A stretch of 64,000 nucleotides of DNA from Arthrobacter sp. APC 3897 (lineage in GTDB: Bacteria > Actinomycetota > Actinomycetes > Actinomycetales > Micrococcaceae). The notes under the pieces were generated by a model. It did no database searches. It was not told the DNA's origin and worked only from the letters and a program-made list of their open reading frames with translations. The stretch is taken from assembly GCF_030407495.1 (NCBI RefSeq), contig NZ_JASDDG010000002.1, forward strand, positions 1 through 64,000. Direction: 5' to 3'. The translations under genes and the position numbers were made by a program. Positions 34,441 to 43,016 of this stretch are shown here, piece after piece. Each line of letters begins with the position of its first letter. The stretch's first letter is position 1.

Positions 34441-35159
34441 GCGGAGGCCCCTGTGGTGATGGTGGTTGAAGTGAGTTCATCGGCGGACACTTCCCGGCCG
34501 TCCCTGATGTAGAACTGGCGGCTGCAGCGTGCGGCAAGGTCGGTGTCGTGGGTGACCGTGATCAGGGTGATGCCCTGCTCCCGGTTCAGGTCAAAGAGGA
34601 TGTCTTCCACGACGGCGCCGGTGGCCGTGTCCAGGTTGCCGGTGGGCTCGTCGGCAAAGATGACCGAGGGGTTGTTCACCAGGGCCCGGGCGATGACCAC
34701 GCGCTGCTTTTGTCCGCCGGACAAATCCGTGGCCTTGTTCCTGGCCTTGTCCGCCATTTCCAGGCGCTCCAGGGCTTCCATGCCGCGCTTTCTGCGTTCG
34801 GCAGGCTTCACCCCGGCAATCATCAGCGGCAGCACGACGTTGTCCAGCACGGAGGAGTTGGGGGTGAGGAAGAACTGCTGGAACACGAACCCGAAGTCCC
34901 GGTTGCGCAGTTCGTTCAGCTCGTTCCTGCCCAGCGAGCGGGCGTCCTGTCCTTTAACCGAGATGGTGCCTGCATCGGGGGTGTCCAGCAGGGCGAGCAA
35001 ATGCATGAGCGTGGACTTGCCCGAGCCGGACTTGCCGACAATGGCCAGGGATTCGCCGGCCCCAACAGCAAGGCTGACCCCTTTGAGGGCGTCAAAGCGG
35101 TTCTCCCCCTGCCCGTACGACTTGGTCAGGTCCTGTGCGCTGAGTACGTGTGGTGTCAT
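34437..35159 (-). CDS. ABC transporter ATP-binding protein (MacB/LolD type)
   Basis: A 240-residue ATPase with Walker A GKSGSGKSTLMHLL near residue 37, Q-loop FVFQQFFLTPNSS, signature LSGGQKQRVVIARAL, Walker B VIFADEPTGNLD and H-loop TVTHDTD. The LDTATG and FFLTPNSS features are typical of the MacB/LolD group. It is the first gene of the operon with the FtsX-type permease and TetR regulator. A pair of 11-bp direct repeats lies 24 bp upstream of its start. Confidence 0.94.
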   Translation of the reverse strand: MTPHVLSAQDLTKSYGQGENRFDALKGVSLAVGAGESLAIVGKSGSGKSTLMHLLALLDTPDAGTISVKGQDARSLGRNELNELRNRDFGFVFQQFFLTPNSSVLDNVVLPLMIAGVKPAERRKRGMEALERLEMADKARNKATDLSGGQKQRVVIARALVNNPSVIFADEPTGNLDTATGAVVEDILFDLNREQGITLITVTHDTDLAARCSRQFYIRDGREVSADELTSTTITTGASA

Positions 35160-35182
35160 GCCGTCCAGCCTATGTGCAGTTC

Positions 35183-35210
35183 CTGCAAGTTTGCCGGGAC
35201 TGCAAGTTTG
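35183..35210. repeat. 11-bp direct repeats upstream of the ABC operon
   Basis: CTGCAAGTTTG occurs at 35183-35193 and exactly again at 35200-35210 (17-bp period), 24-51 bp upstream of the ABC ATPase start. The location is right for a regulator site of the operon, or for the divergent esterase gene promoter at 35296. Confidence 0.6.
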
Positions 35211-35295
35211 TTCTCAGGTACAGCAGTTTCCGTTCTTTACACCGCACGGATGCAGCGGTTAACTCGAACCCAAGCCACAAGGAGAGGGAACCCGG

Positions 35296-36093
35296 ATGTC
35301 TGCGCTCTCATTAGTCCCGGCACTGATCCTGCTGGCTGCCGGCGCCTTCATTCCGGGATGCCGCCCCGTGCGTCCCACTGACGGCGGACCCCTGGCAACC
35401 CGCCTGCCTGCCCGCCCGGGAACAGCTCCGGAACTCTCGGTCCCCGGCCGGTCCGTCGGCACTGGGAACGCCGGACAACCGGACCTGCACACGGTAGGCG
35501 GCGGCGACGCACTGCTCCGGCTTCCGGCGGTTCCTTCCGGTTCGCCGGGGCCGACGGAGGATCCCCTGCCGCTGCTGGTCATCCTGCACGGTGCCGGGTC
35601 GGATGCGGCCAGGGGGATGTCGCAGCTGGCGGTGCTGGCCGATGAACTCGGCGTCGTGCTGCTGGCACCGATTTCCCGGTCCAGCACCTGGGATGCGGTG
35701 CGGGGAAGGTACGGCGACGACGTGCGCCGGATCAACAGTGCATTGGAGGACACGTTCGCCAGGGTGCGCATCGATCCCCGGCGGATCGGTGTTGCCGGTT
35801 TTTCCGACGGCGCCTCCTATGCTCTGGGCCTCGGGCTGGCCAACGGAGATTTATTTTCCCGTGTCCTGGCCTTTTCTCCGGGTTTCATCCCCGGCGGGCC
35901 GAGCCGCGGGGGTCCGCGGTTCTTCGTCTCCCACGGCATCGGCGACGACATCCTGCCCATCCATGTGACCGCCCGCAAAATTGTGCCGGCGCTGGAGAGC
36001 GACGGGTACCCGGTCACCTACCGGGAGTTCGACGGCGGCCACGCCGTTCCGCCGCAGATCGCCCGGGAGGCGCTGGACTGGCTGGGCTGGTAG
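35296..36093 (+). CDS. secreted alpha/beta hydrolase (LpqC/PHB-depolymerase-like)
   Basis: A 265-residue protein with an N-terminal hydrophobic signal (residues of about 5-20), then Cys22 in FIPGC, a weak lipobox. The hydrolase body carries LLVILHGAGSDAARGM (oxyanion), the nucleophile in GVAGFSDGASYAL near residue 172, Asp in HGIGDDILPI and His in FDGGHAVPPQIA. The start follows AGGAGAGG-like sequence. It resembles LpqC/feruloyl-esterase-type carboxylesterases. It is divergent from the ABC operon. Confidence 0.83.
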   Translation: MSALSLVPALILLAAGAFIPGCRPVRPTDGGPLATRLPARPGTAPELSVPGRSVGTGNAGQPDLHTVGGGDALLRLPAVPSGSPGPTEDPLPLLVILHGAGSDAARGMSQLAVLADELGVVLLAPISRSSTWDAVRGRYGDDVRRINSALEDTFARVRIDPRRIGVAGFSDGASYALGLGLANGDLFSRVLAFSPGFIPGGPSRGGPRFFVSHGIGDDILPIHVTARKIVPALESDGYPVTYREFDGGHAVPPQIAREALDWLGW

Positions 36094-36147
36094 CAGCGGA
36101 ACCGGCGAAGGTCAGGCAGCACCCCACCCGCACGCAGGTCCGGTGAG

Positions 36148-36927
36148 CTAACTGATCAGCGAAGCGCCCTGCTCGGCGAGCAGCACCAGTGACAGGCAGA
36201 CCATCAGGACGCCGCTGGCCGCAGTGACGGCGCGGGCACCGGCCGGGCGTGAGCGCAGCAGCCGCCGGGCAGCGAGAGCCACAGAGGTGTAGACCAGCAC
36301 TGAGACACCAAAGTGGGACAACCCCAGGATGAGGGTCTGCAGCGGTACGGCCATGCCTGCATCGGCGTCGACAAACTGCGGAATGAGCGCCAGATAAAGC
36401 AGCAGCGCCTTGGGGTTGGTGCCGCTGGTGCCCAGTCCCTTAAAGAAGTCCCGCCGCGCTTCGCTCCGGGCAGGAACAGGGTGAGCTGGCTCGGAGCGGA
36501 CCCGAAGCGGCCGGGACAGCGTAGCCAGGGTGCTGGGCGCGGCCGGCTGCCGGGCTGCATCGCCGGGCATACTTGAATCTCGGGAAGCACTTGAATCTCC
36601 GGGCACACCTGGGGCGCCGGGAGCCGCCGTCGTCGTAAATCCCGCCGAACGCCAAGTACGCAGCGTGGAAATCCCCAGCCAGAGCAGGTAAGCCGCCCCG
36701 AGCAGTGTCAGGCCGGCCAGAAGTTGCGGAGTGGCGGCGATCAGCGCTGCGAGACCTGCGACGATCAGTGCGGTGTGGAAAAGATAGCCGGCGGACAGCC
36801 CGGCCACGGCCGGTGCAATTCTTTGGGCGCGCAGGCCGGAGGAGATGCAATAGGCCCAGTCGGCCCCCGGAGTCATGGCCAGGGTGACGGAGACGATCGC
36901 GAAGCCTGCGAATTGCTGAAATTCCAT
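36148..36927 (-). CDS. LysE/RhtB-type amino acid exporter with linker insert
   Basis: A 259-residue exporter. The first helices carry FQQFAGFAIVSVTLAMTPGADWAY, the LysE hallmark of TPGPD-type residues (here TPGAD). A Pro/Ser-rich insert of about 60 residues (around 100-160) separates the third helix from the conserved DFFKGLGTSGTNPKALLLYLALIPQF. It contains an 18-nt tandem duplication. Normal LysE proteins are about 210 residues, so the insert accounts for the extra length. It is divergent from an Lrp-type gene, the usual LysE/Lrp arrangement. Confidence 0.88.
   Translation of the reverse strand: MEFQQFAGFAIVSVTLAMTPGADWAYCISSGLRAQRIAPAVAGLSAGYLFHTALIVAGLAALIAATPQLLAGLTLLGAAYLLWLGISTLRTWRSAGFTTTAAPGAPGVPGDSSASRDSSMPGDAARQPAAPSTLATLSRPLRVRSEPAHPVPARSEARRDFFKGLGTSGTNPKALLLYLALIPQFVDADAGMAVPLQTLILGLSHFGVSVLVYTSVALAARRLLRSRPAGARAVTAASGVLMVCLSLVLLAEQGASLIS
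36571..36606. repeat. in-frame 18-nt tandem duplication in the LysE linker
   Basis: Two 18-nt units begin with ACTTGAATCTC at 36571 and 36589. The unit is six codons, so it adds a hexapeptide without shifting the frame (RDSSMP / GDSSAS on the minus strand). It lies inside the Pro/Ser-rich linker of the LysE gene. Confidence 0.6.
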
Positions 36928-37007
36928 CCCTCAACCCTAGGGATTCCATGGCAGGAAGTGCTGACCCGGTTAGGCCCTCGCACAGGCCCCAACGATACGA
37001 TTCTTGC

Positions 37008-37484
37008 GTGATTGACGCTATTGACCATGAAATTTTGCGCCTGCTTCAACAAGACGGGCGGATGAGTGCCACGGCGCTCGCTGCCGAGGTGGGGCTGACG
37101 GTTGCCCCGTGCCACCGCCGCATCAAGGAGCTTGAACGCAAGGGAGTGGTGTCGGGTTATCGTGCCGTAGTTGACCCGGCGGCCGTCGGCCTGAGTTTCC
37201 AGGCCCTGGTGTTTGTGACCCTGCGCGACCGCGCGCAGATGCTGGCATTCGAGGAGGCAGTGGGCCGCCACGGGCAGATTGTGAAGGCGGACCGGCTCTT
37301 CGGTGATCCGGATTTTCTGCTCAAGGTTGTTGCTGCGGATCTCCCCGGCTACCAGAAGTTCTACGACGAGGTGCTCGTGGGCCTGCCGGGAATCGAGAAG
37401 CTCACCAGCACCATCGTGATGAAAACCGTGAAGGAAGAAGCCGGTCTGCCGCTGAAGGGCGAGAGGCGCGGCCTGGTCCCGTAA
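37008..37484 (+). CDS. Lrp/AsnC-family transcriptional regulator
   Basis: A 158-residue regulator starting at GTG 37008 (MIDAIDHEILRLLQQDGRMS). The HTH (ALAAEVGLTVAPCHRRIKELERKGVVSGYRAVVD) covers residues of about 5-60 and the RAM effector domain follows (AVGLSFQALVFVTL). Divergent from the LysE exporter gene, it probably activates export in response to an amino acid. The upstream frame to 36948 is not supported. Confidence 0.92.
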   Translation: MIDAIDHEILRLLQQDGRMSATALAAEVGLTVAPCHRRIKELERKGVVSGYRAVVDPAAVGLSFQALVFVTLRDRAQMLAFEEAVGRHGQIVKADRLFGDPDFLLKVVAADLPGYQKFYDEVLVGLPGIEKLTSTIVMKTVKEEAGLPLKGERRGLVP

Positions 37485-37494
37485 ATTGGAAGCC

Positions 37495-38169
37495 ATGCCA
37501 GTCCAGTCCGAACATCTCACCGTGGCGGCCGGTGAGGCAGAAGTCAGCGCCGTCTACGCACGCCCCGAAGATCCCTGGGCATTCCTGGTGGTGGCGCACG
37601 GCGCCGGCGCCGGCATGGAGCACCCGTTCCTCACCGGGTTTACCGATGCCATGAACAACGGCGGCGTGGCCACGTTGCGGTTCAACTTTCCATACCGGGA
37701 GGCGGGGAAGAAGTTCCCGGACCGGCCTCCCGCCGCCATCGGGACCTGGCGCGCGGTGATGGACGCGGCTGAGGTCCGTGCCGGCGGCTTACCGGTGTGG
37801 GCGTGTGGAAAGTCCTTTGGCGGCCGGATGGCGTCGATGGCTGTGGCCGAGGGGATGCCCGCAGCTGGACTGGTATTCCTGGGCTACCCGCTGCATCCCC
37901 CGGGCAAACCGGAAAAGCTGCGCGACGAGCATCTGTACGGCCTGACCCTGCCCATGCTGTTCCTGCAGGGCACCCGGGATCCGTTTGCCCTGCCGGGCGA
38001 GCTGGAACCGGTGGCGGAACGGATCGGGCCCGGCGCCGCCGTCGAACGCGTTGACGGCGCAAACCACATGTTTGAAGTGCGAGGGAACAAGCGGCCGCAG
38101 GACCAGATTGGTGCGTCCCTGGCGGCGCCGGTGCTGGAGTTCATGCGCGGCCGTTCCAGCTCCAGCTAA
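37495..38169 (+). CDS. alpha/beta hydrolase (KANL3/Tex30-like family)
   Basis: A 224-residue cytosolic hydrolase-fold protein. It starts MPVQSEHLTVAAG, 10 bp after the Lrp stop. LVVAHGAGAGMEHPF holds the oxyanion region, WACGKSFGGRMAS the nucleophile Ser near residue 107, and LQGTRDPFALPGE plus GANHMFEV the acid and base. These match the Tex30/KANL3-like hydrolases, of unknown substrate. It may be co-transcribed with the Lrp gene and the flavin reductase. Confidence 0.85.
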   Translation: MPVQSEHLTVAAGEAEVSAVYARPEDPWAFLVVAHGAGAGMEHPFLTGFTDAMNNGGVATLRFNFPYREAGKKFPDRPPAAIGTWRAVMDAAEVRAGGLPVWACGKSFGGRMASMAVAEGMPAAGLVFLGYPLHPPGKPEKLRDEHLYGLTLPMLFLQGTRDPFALPGELEPVAERIGPGAAVERVDGANHMFEVRGNKRPQDQIGASLAAPVLEFMRGRSSSS

Positions 38170-38179
38170 GCTCACGCGT

Positions 38180-38809
38180 ATGAGAACGGACTTTGATCCG
38201 GCCGCCCTGGGCGGCCGCAGTTTCTACCGGCTGCTCACCTCCGTGGTGGTGCCGCGCCCCATCGCCTGGGTTTCCACGGTCTCGGCCGGCGGCGTGGACA
38301 ACCTGGCGCCGCATTCCTTCTTCACCGTCGCGTCGGTCAACCCGCCGGTGGTGTCCTTCACCTCGGTGGGTGAGAAGGATTCGCTGCGCAACATCCGCGA
38401 GACGGGCGAGTTTGTCATCAGCCTCGCCCCGGAGAACCTCTTTGAGGCGGTCAACGCCACCGGCACCGGTTTCACCCCGGGTGTCAGCGAGTTCGACGCC
38501 GCAGGCATTGCCCGTGAGCCCAGCGCCACGGTCCGCCCTCCCCGCGTTGCCGGCTCCCCGGCTGTCCTCGAATGCCGGCTGCATGAAATCCATCCGGTGG
38601 GCGACTGTTTTGTGGTGTACGGCGAAGTGACCCTGGCGGCTGTCCAAACGGACATGCTCGACAGCGATTCCCACCCGCGCATCGACAAGCTGCGGCCGCT
38701 CTCCCGGCTGGGTTTGAACGAGTGGGGCACTATCGGCGAGGTCCGGGAAATTACCCGGATTCCCGCCGAGGAATGGCCGGGCCATTACCGGGGCGGGCAG
38801 GTCCGGTAG
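38180..38809 (+). CDS. flavin reductase family protein (FMN-binding split barrel)
   Basis: A 209-residue split-barrel flavoprotein. It has RPIAWVSTVSAGGVDNLAPHSFFTVAS (flavin binding) and VVSFTSVGEKDSLRNIRETGEFVIS. It resembles short flavin-reductase/flavoredoxin-like proteins that reduce FMN with NAD(P)H or accept hydride from a partner. The start ATG 38180 lies 10 bp after the hydrolase stop. Confidence 0.88.
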   Translation: MRTDFDPAALGGRSFYRLLTSVVVPRPIAWVSTVSAGGVDNLAPHSFFTVASVNPPVVSFTSVGEKDSLRNIRETGEFVISLAPENLFEAVNATGTGFTPGVSEFDAAGIAREPSATVRPPRVAGSPAVLECRLHEIHPVGDCFVVYGEVTLAAVQTDMLDSDSHPRIDKLRPLSRLGLNEWGTIGEVREITRIPAEEWPGHYRGGQVR

Positions 38810-38840
38810 GACGCACGCGATTTCCCGCGCAGCCGATCCG

Positions 38841-39446
38841 CTACGGCGTTTTCCGGCGTTGGAGCCAGGGCTGAAGCAGCCCGGTAACCCAGGGCAGCAC
38901 CCAGTACGCCATGATCGGCGTCAGGATAGCGGTGGTAATGAACACGCGCAGCGGCATCAGCAGCGAATCCCACCACTCGGGCAGCAGCAGGCCCACCAGG
39001 GCCGTGAACGCCAGGTTCACGGGGAAGAAGCCCAGCCAAATGGCAATGGCCTGCTTCCAGCGAGGCGGCTTGACCGGTGTCTCGAGATCCGTGGAAACGG
39101 ACGGTGCGTCAAACCAGCCCTCGATCCCGGTACGGCGCAGGACGTGGCGGTCCTCCACCATGTCACGGCCCCGTTCCAGCCAGGCGAGGCGGGGTTCGGA
39201 ATGCTCCCAGGCGTCCAGCGCCTCCTCGTCGGCGAAGCGGTAGAGCATGTGCCATTCATCGGACTCGGCGGAGGTGCGGACCCAGCCCGAGCCCAGGAAA
39301 CCGGGCCAGCTGTTGGCGAGGTTGACGCCTTCCTGGACCCAGTGGGTGGCCTCGGGCACACGGAGGGGATCGACCCGCCGGGTGATGGAGACCGTTACCG
39401 CCCCCGGCCCGCGCAGCGGGAGGGCATCAGCGTGCGTTGAAGTCAT
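38841..39446 (-). CDS. ABM-domain protein fused to a two-helix membrane tail
   Basis: A 201-residue protein with an N-terminal antibiotic-biosynthesis-monooxygenase-like ferredoxin fold (GAVTVSITRRVDPLRVPEATHW through HMLYRFADEEALDAWEHSE). A C-terminal membrane part has helices FFPVNLAFTALVGLLLPEWW and FITTAILTPIMAYWVLPWV. This architecture is common in actinobacteria and in YmjF-like proteins; the catalytic role is unproven. Confidence 0.85.
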   Translation of the reverse strand: MTSTHADALPLRGPGAVTVSITRRVDPLRVPEATHWVQEGVNLANSWPGFLGSGWVRTSAESDEWHMLYRFADEEALDAWEHSEPRLAWLERGRDMVEDRHVLRRTGIEGWFDAPSVSTDLETPVKPPRWKQAIAIWLGFFPVNLAFTALVGLLLPEWWDSLLMPLRVFITTAILTPIMAYWVLPWVTGLLQPWLQRRKTP

Positions 39447-39516
39447 GCTTCCCAGTATCCGGGGAGCATGACGCCGACGGCGAATCGGGTGCGGGATCCC
39501 ACAGGCAGCCCGTGCA

Positions 39517-39873
39517 TCAGTAGGGTGTGTGCTGGTGCAGGGCTAGTTTCCATTCCCCGCCTTCCCTGACATACACGCTGCTGAGCAGGGCCGTGTACGG
39601 GGTTCTTTCGCGGTCTGCGCGCACCTTGTAGGTGAGGAATCCGGCGTCGGAGCCCAGAAGGGATTCCTTCGGATCGATGATCTCGAAGGCAGACCACGGC
39701 GGGCCTCCCATCGATTCGATGATCTGGTCCCGGCTGGTGATCCGCAGGCCGCCGGTCAACATGATTACCGGCTCCCGCGCCAGAACCTTTGAATAGAACG
39801 CGGTGGCTTCCGCGGGCCCCGCGCAGAGGGCGTGCCACCCCTCGGTTTCCAGCGCCACAAGTTCGTTTTCCAT
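39517..39873 (-). CDS. NTF2-like (DUF4440/SnoaL-type) protein
   Basis: A 118-residue NTF2-fold protein (ALETEGWHALCAGPAEATAFYSKVL through EGGEWKLALHQHTPY). The C-terminal WKLALHQ is typical of nuclear-transport-factor-2-like enzymes and binding proteins. It faces, head to head at 150 bp, a monooxygenase whose N-terminus is itself an NTF2-like domain. The ligand is unknown. Confidence 0.85.
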   Translation of the reverse strand: MENELVALETEGWHALCAGPAEATAFYSKVLAREPVIMLTGGLRITSRDQIIESMGGPPWSAFEIIDPKESLLGSDAGFLTYKVRADRERTPYTALLSSVYVREGGEWKLALHQHTPY

Positions 39874-40022
39874 GGCTCAGTAGCTTAGACCTGCCGCTCG
39901 GCTCAGCAACAGGGCATCCCGGTTGCCGCATCCCTCTCTACCGCTCCGTGGTTCCGAAGTGTTTACTGAAGCTTCGCGACTCAGGATTTGGTGTTCCCCA
40001 AACCCGCCACAAAGGAGTGGAG

Positions 40023-41825
40023 ATGGCTGACAGTTCACAGGCCCGGCTGGACGAATCGGTTCGCAGCTGGCTGGGCAACCTCGACACCGCACTCGCAGAC
40101 CGGAACTCCGCAGCGGCGGCCGGCTTGTTCGAGGAGGACGGACTGTGGCGGGATTTCGTCTCCTTTACCTGGAACCTCAAGACACTGGAGGGCAGGCAGC
40201 AGATCGCCAACATGCTCGATTCCGTCCTCGAGGACGTGCAGCCCTCCGCCTGGACTCTGGCGGAGCCTGCCGCCGGTGACGCCGGAACCACCGAAGCCTG
40301 GATCACGTTCGAGACCGCTGCCTCCCGCGGCTGGGGCCACCTGCGGCTGCGCAACGGCAAAGCCTGGACCCTGCTGACCACCATGCAGGAACTCAAGGGG
40401 CATGAAGAACAAAAGGGAACCACCCGGCGCAAGGGAGTGGAGCACACCATTGAACGCGGCCGGAAATCCTGGCTCGAGGAAAGGCAGGAGCATCAGGCAC
40501 GGCTGGGCTATGAGGAGCAGCCGTACTGTGTCATCGTGGGCGGCGGCCAGGGCGGAATTGGGCTCGCCGCACGGCTTCGCCGGCTCAACGTTCCCACCAT
40601 TGTGATCGAACGGAACAAACGGGCCGGTGACTCCTGGCGCAAGCGCTACAAGTCCCTGGCCCTGCATGACCCGGTCTGGTATGACCATCTCCCCTACCTC
40701 AAGTTCCCGGACGACTGGCCGGTCTTCGCGCCCAAGGACAAGATTGGCGACTGGCTGGAGCATTACACCGCCCTGATGGAGCTGGATTACTGGTCCGACA
40801 CGGAATGTCTCGGTGCGCAGTACGACGACGGCGCGGGCACTTGGGAGCTAAAGGTCCGGCGCGGGGGCAAGGACGTCACGCTGCAACCGCAGCAGCTGGT
40901 GTTCGCCTTGGGAGTCTCCGGATATCCCAACGTTCCGGAGTTCGAAGGCTCCGGCGCATTCCTCGGCGAGCAGTACCACTCCTCGCAGTACCCGGGCGGC
41001 GGAGACCAGACCGGCAAGAAGGCACTGGTCATCGGCTCGAACAACTCGGCCCATGACATTGCCGCGGACCTTTGGGAGCACGGTGCGGACGTCACGATGC
41101 TGCAGCGCTCCTCCACCCACATTGTCCGCAGCGAATCGTTGATGGAGTATGCCCTCGGCGACCTCTACTCGGAGCGCGCCGTGGAAGCCGGAACCACCAC
41201 GGAAAAAGCTGACATGCTCTTCGCGTCCCTCCCCTACCGGATCCTGCCGGAGGCACAGATCCCCATCTATGAGCAGATAGCCGAGCACGACGCCGGGTTC
41301 TATGACCAGCTGCGCGCCGCCGGGTTTAATCTCGACTTCGGCGAAGACGGGTCCGGATTGTTCCTGAAATACCTGCGGCGCGGTTCCGGCTACTACATTG
41401 ACGTAGGTGCTTCCCAGCTGATCATCGATGGGCGGGTGAAGCTGAAGCAGGGGCAGGTCACCAAGTTCACGGGCAACGGAGCGGTGCTCGACGACGGCAC
41501 CGAACTGGACGCGGACATCGTCATTTACGCCACCGGATACGGATCCATGAACAACTGGCTGGCGGACCTGATCTCCCCGCAGACAGCCGATCAGGTGGGC
41601 AAATGCTGGGGCTTCGGTTCCGGGACCACCAAGGATCCCGGGCCCTGGGAAGGGGAGCTGCGCAATATGTGGAAACCCACCAATGTGGAGAATCTGTGGA
41701 TTCACGGCGGGAACCTGCATCAGAGCCGGCACTACTCACTGTTCCTGGCACTGCAGCTCAAGGCCCGGATGGAGGAGCTGCCCACCCCGGTCTACGGACT
41801 GCAGCCGTCCCACCATTCCCGGTAG
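40023..41825 (+). CDS. flavin-containing monooxygenase with N-terminal NTF2-like domain
   Basis: A 600-residue protein; ATG 40023 follows AAAGGAG. Residues of about 5-130 form an NTF2-like domain (DRNSAAAAGLFEEDGLWRDFVSF). From about 155 the FMO part begins with the FAD Rossmann motif VIVGGGQGGIGLAARL, a second nucleotide-binding motif ALVIGSNNSAHDIAADL near 343, and a C-terminal QSRHYSLFLALQLKAR. YUCCA-type or Baeyer-Villiger-type oxidation of a hydrophobic substrate is likely. The long upstream frame to 39789 overlaps the divergent gene and is not used. Confidence 0.9.
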   Translation: MADSSQARLDESVRSWLGNLDTALADRNSAAAAGLFEEDGLWRDFVSFTWNLKTLEGRQQIANMLDSVLEDVQPSAWTLAEPAAGDAGTTEAWITFETAASRGWGHLRLRNGKAWTLLTTMQELKGHEEQKGTTRRKGVEHTIERGRKSWLEERQEHQARLGYEEQPYCVIVGGGQGGIGLAARLRRLNVPTIVIERNKRAGDSWRKRYKSLALHDPVWYDHLPYLKFPDDWPVFAPKDKIGDWLEHYTALMELDYWSDTECLGAQYDDGAGTWELKVRRGGKDVTLQPQQLVFALGVSGYPNVPEFEGSGAFLGEQYHSSQYPGGGDQTGKKALVIGSNNSAHDIAADLWEHGADVTMLQRSSTHIVRSESLMEYALGDLYSERAVEAGTTTEKADMLFASLPYRILPEAQIPIYEQIAEHDAGFYDQLRAAGFNLDFGEDGSGLFLKYLRRGSGYYIDVGASQLIIDGRVKLKQGQVTKFTGNGAVLDDGTELDADIVIYATGYGSMNNWLADLISPQTADQVGKCWGFGSGTTKDPGPWEGELRNMWKPTNVENLWIHGGNLHQSRHYSLFLALQLKARMEELPTPVYGLQPSHHSR

Positions 41826-41921
41826 CCCGGTCCGCAGCCCTGGTATCCGCCGTTTCCGCACGTTCGTGATGCAGGCCGCACCCCCTGTAAATCCCGGCAG
41901 CGCTTTCGGTAAGCTGACGCC

Positions 41922-42731
41922 ATGCTGAAGAGAGTGGCAAAGAAAGTCGCGGTGGCAGCACTCATTTTTACGGCCGTTGCTGCAGGCTTGGTGACCGTGG
42001 TGGGTTACGGTGCACTTCAGCTTGTCCAGGCTGCGGTGTTCGGTGACGACAGCGTTCCCTCCGTGTGGTCCTTTATTGCCGCCTTCATGGCGCCGTCGCT
42101 TTTTATCGGAGCTCTGGTGCTGCTGACGGTGGGCGTGCGTTCCTCGAGGCGCCGCGCCCGGGCGGCGCAGAGCCGGCGCAGCGATGCCGCTGCGCAGGCC
42201 GAGTCCTGGCGGCGGCTGTACCTGAGAAGGGACGAGTTGCTGGTGCGGTGGTCCCGTTACGAGACTGACGTTGCCCTGATGATCGACTATCCCGTCATGA
42301 CGGACTACACGGACCCGGTGGTCCGGGATGTCATTGTTGCCATGCAGGGCATCCGTGCCGCCGAAGCCGAGGCACTGGATCTGGACCGCGGTCCGGCCGA
42401 AACGTCCAAGCTGTTCCGCGCGGTCAACAGGTTTGAGGTCGCCTTCCTGACAGCCGAAAAACACGCCCGCCGCTGCGGGCAGTCCAAGCTCAATCCCGCC
42501 GAACGCAGTAAGCTCGCCGGCGCCCGGCAGGCACTGAACATCATCCTTGACGGAGCAGCGACGCCGTCTGAGGTGGACGCCGCTTATCGAAGCCTGCGGG
42601 GTTCGCTGCGCGGGATCATCGATCTGCCGGACCGGGCTGTCGCTGATCTGGAGGCACACACCCGGCAAAGCCTCGGTGTGAAACACCACGGTTCGTCACC
42701 GGCACCCGCCGCTGCAAACCGGGCCGCCTAA
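41922..42731 (+). CDS. membrane protein with coiled C-terminal domain (hypothetical)
   Basis: A 269-residue protein with two N-terminal helices (VAVAALIFTAVAAGLVTVVGYGAL and SFIAAFMAPSLFIGALVLLTVG), then an Arg/Ala-rich helical region (RRRARAAQSRRSDAAAQAESW) and a helical soluble C-terminus (KLFRAVNRFEVAFLTAEKHA). No recognised domain. The start ATG 41922 has no strong Shine-Dalgarno. Possibly cell-envelope associated. Confidence 0.75.
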   Translation: MLKRVAKKVAVAALIFTAVAAGLVTVVGYGALQLVQAAVFGDDSVPSVWSFIAAFMAPSLFIGALVLLTVGVRSSRRRARAAQSRRSDAAAQAESWRRLYLRRDELLVRWSRYETDVALMIDYPVMTDYTDPVVRDVIVAMQGIRAAEAEALDLDRGPAETSKLFRAVNRFEVAFLTAEKHARRCGQSKLNPAERSKLAGARQALNIILDGAATPSEVDAAYRSLRGSLRGIIDLPDRAVADLEAHTRQSLGVKHHGSSPAPAAANRAA

Positions 42732-42741
42732 CCCTAACCGG

Positions 42742-42975
42742 CTACCGGCCATTCCCGCGGGGATACTCATCCTCGTCGGCATCTCCGCTTTCCGCACTCT
42801 GTTCCAAGCGGTCCGCTTCCGAACCATCAGCACGCAGCGGATCCCCGTGCGCCTGCACCGGGTCTTTGACTCCGGCATCCTCCTGCGCATCGGGAACGGC
42901 AGGCGTTTGCTGCTCCTGGACGTCGGCCTCATTTTCGGTCGGGACAGCTGGGCGGTCATCTTTTGCTGCGGACAT
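42742..42975 (-). CDS. acidic disordered hypothetical protein (77 aa)
   Basis: A 77-residue, very acidic protein (MSAAKDDRPAVPTENEA to DADEDEYPRGNGR) with no hydrophobic core. A good AAAGGAGAAGG ribosome binding site precedes ATG 42975, which supports a real gene. No family recognised. It ends 10 bp from the convergent membrane-protein gene. Confidence 0.65.
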   Translation of the reverse strand: MSAAKDDRPAVPTENEADVQEQQTPAVPDAQEDAGVKDPVQAHGDPLRADGSEADRLEQSAESGDADEDEYPRGNGR

Positions 42976-43016
42976 CTGCCTTCTCCTTTGCCGGAAACGT
43001 CTTCCTGATGCGAGAG

